This document shows positions 63,224 through 64,000 of a DNA stretch of 64,000 nucleotides, in pieces. The stretch comes from an uncultured Flavobacterium sp. (GTDB lineage Bacteria > Bacteroidota > Bacteroidia > Flavobacteriales > Flavobacteriaceae), in contig NZ_OY730245.1 of the NCBI RefSeq assembly GCF_963422545.1, positions 310,001 through 374,000 on the forward strand. The letters run 5' to 3'. Position 1 is the stretch's first letter. The number at the start of each line of letters is the position of its first letter. The position numbers and the translations under genes were made by a program. The notes under the pieces were generated by a model, which had not been told where the DNA came from, did not search any database, and saw nothing but the letters and a program-made list of their open reading frames with translations.

Positions 63224-63421
63224 ATGACAAAAGTTACTAATTATTTATCAGAGGCTTTCGAAGAGTTAAAGTCAAATGTTTCTTGGCCTGCTTGGGCTGA
63301 GGTTCAAAAATTGACAATTGTTGTGGCTGTATTTTCAGTACTATTCGCTTTGGCAACATGGGGAGTAGATGAATTTTTTGCAAAAGCTTTGGCTGGATTT
63401 TTTAACTGGTTAAAAGGATAA
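63224..63421 (+). CDS. secE: Preprotein translocase subunit SecE
   Basis: 65-residue inner-membrane subunit of the SecYEG channel. This is the short, single-helix form: an amphipathic N-terminal helix (EAFEELKSNVSWPAWAEVQ) with the conserved VSWP-type motif, then one transmembrane helix (about 29-50). It lies 8 bases before nusG, the classical secE-nusG order. Confidence 0.95.
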   Translation: MTKVTNYLSEAFEELKSNVSWPAWAEVQKLTIVVAVFSVLFALATWGVDEFFAKALAGFFNWLKG

Positions 63422-63431
63422 TTTTTTTGTG

Positions 63432-63983
63432 ATGGCAGATAATAATGTGAAAAAATGGTATGTAGTTAGAGCTGTAAGCGGACAAGAAAATAAAGTCAAA
63501 GCTTACATCGAAACTGAGATTGCCAGATTAGGTATGGGTGATTATGTTTCCCAAGTTTTAGTACCTACAGAAAAAGTAGTTACTGTAAAAGAAGGAAAGA
63601 AAATGTCTAAGGATAAAGTTTATTTTCCTGGATATGTTATGATCGAAGCCAATTTAGTTGGTGAGATACCTCATATTATTAAGTCTATTACTAGTGTAAT
63701 TGGATTTTTAGGAGAGATTAAAGGTGGGGAACCGGTTCCTTTGAGACTTTCTGAAGTAAATAGAATGTTAGGTAAAGTTGATGAGTTAGCTGTTAATACA
63801 GATACTCGTGCTATTCCTTTCAACTTAGGTGAAACTGTTAAAGTGATCGATGGTCCTTTTAACGGATTTAACGGTACAGTTGAAAAAATTAATGAAGAAA
63901 AGCGTAAACTTGAAGTAATGGTTAAAATTTTCGGAAGAAAAACTCCATTAGAATTAAGTTTTATGCAAGTTGAAAAAGTATAA
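63432..63983 (+). CDS. nusG: Transcription termination/antitermination protein NusG
   Basis: 183-residue transcription elongation factor that binds RNA polymerase and couples it to Rho or the ribosome. The N-terminal NGN domain (about 5-115) has KKWYVVRAVSGQE and VYFPGYVMIEANL. The C-terminal KOW motif GETVKVIDGPFNGFNGTVEKIN is at about 130-152. A GTG at 63429 would add one Met; the ATG at 63432 is preferred. The gene is complete, and ribosomal protein genes (rplK onward) would be expected beyond the window. Confidence 0.97.
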   Translation: MADNNVKKWYVVRAVSGQENKVKAYIETEIARLGMGDYVSQVLVPTEKVVTVKEGKKMSKDKVYFPGYVMIEANLVGEIPHIIKSITSVIGFLGEIKGGEPVPLRLSEVNRMLGKVDELAVNTDTRAIPFNLGETVKVIDGPFNGFNGTVEKINEEKRKLEVMVKIFGRKTPLELSFMQVEKV

Positions 63984-64000
63984 TTTTTTGTTACATATAT

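Noticed and set aside
1..64000. CRISPR array, prophage, IS element or toxin-antitoxin island
   Set aside because: There are no regularly spaced direct repeats, no transposase or phage structural genes and no recognisable TA pair. The only recombinase (60140) looks like housekeeping Xer.

Overview
This is an AT-rich chromosomal window from a member of the Bacteroidota, almost certainly a Flavobacterium or close relative. The evidence is two SusC/SusD pairs, a type IX secretion (T9SS) sorting domain on a glycosidase, TamB/TamL, GSCFA, DUF4274 and GxxExxY proteins, many LxxC lipoproteins, and recurrent TAnnTTTG (-7) promoter elements. Shine-Dalgarno sequences are almost absent. The one clear exception is in front of rpsU, a known hallmark of the phylum. 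The genus call is an inference from gene content; no rRNA is present.

Layout. 0-7 kb: the 3' end of alaS, a GxxExxY gene between inverted short repeats, an ABC exporter, a tandem pair of lipoproteins sharing a duplicated promoter and signal peptide, and a GSCFA protein. 7-16 kb: a TamB-TamL outer-membrane assembly operon and a DUF4230 protein. 16-31 kb: metabolic genes (aromatic amino acid hydroxylase, threonine deaminase, urocanase, an ACC deaminase-like enzyme, hemL), a truncated globin, a secreted GH30 glycosidase, a peptidoglycan glucosaminidase and several small uncharacterised proteins. 31-39.6 kb: a DUF4274 protein, a D-lactate dehydrogenase-like enzyme, lysS, an 0.9 kb spacer full of repeats, a lipoprotein-lipB-AraC-oxidoreductase series, and rnhB. 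39.9-52 kb: two consecutive SusC-SusD pairs, then a putative porin. 52-59.6 kb: a CBS-domain cysteine synthase-like enzyme, a DnaQ-type exonuclease, DUF2851 and PspC proteins, an amino acid permease, a helix-hairpin-helix protein and an acyl-CoA dehydrogenase. 59.8-64 kb: a translation block with rpsU, xerC/D, hpf, tRNA-Thr(TGT), tRNA-Tyr(GTA), tRNA-Thr(GGT), tuf, tRNA-Trp(CCA), secE and nusG. Its order resembles the thrU-tyrU-glyT-thrT-tufB / secE-nusG arrangement of E. coli, without a visible tRNA-Gly.

Most genes are ordinary housekeeping or envelope functions. I see no CRISPR array, prophage, insertion-sequence transposase, rRNA or recognisable antiphage island. The least ordinary material lies in the spacers, which hold several families of inverted repeats. 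The most striking is a structured element present three times (about 17.9, 35.2 and 59.6 kb): short flanking motifs are conserved while the hairpin arms differ in sequence but keep complementarity. A second family is perfect palindromes sharing a TTTAAAA core but carrying different arms (1.7, 33.2 and 35.8 kb). Other points of note are the strong Shine-Dalgarno before rpsU, the promoter-plus-signal duplication at 4.2-5.5 kb, the repeat-flanked GxxExxY gene and a 113-residue membrane protein with an HExxH motif.
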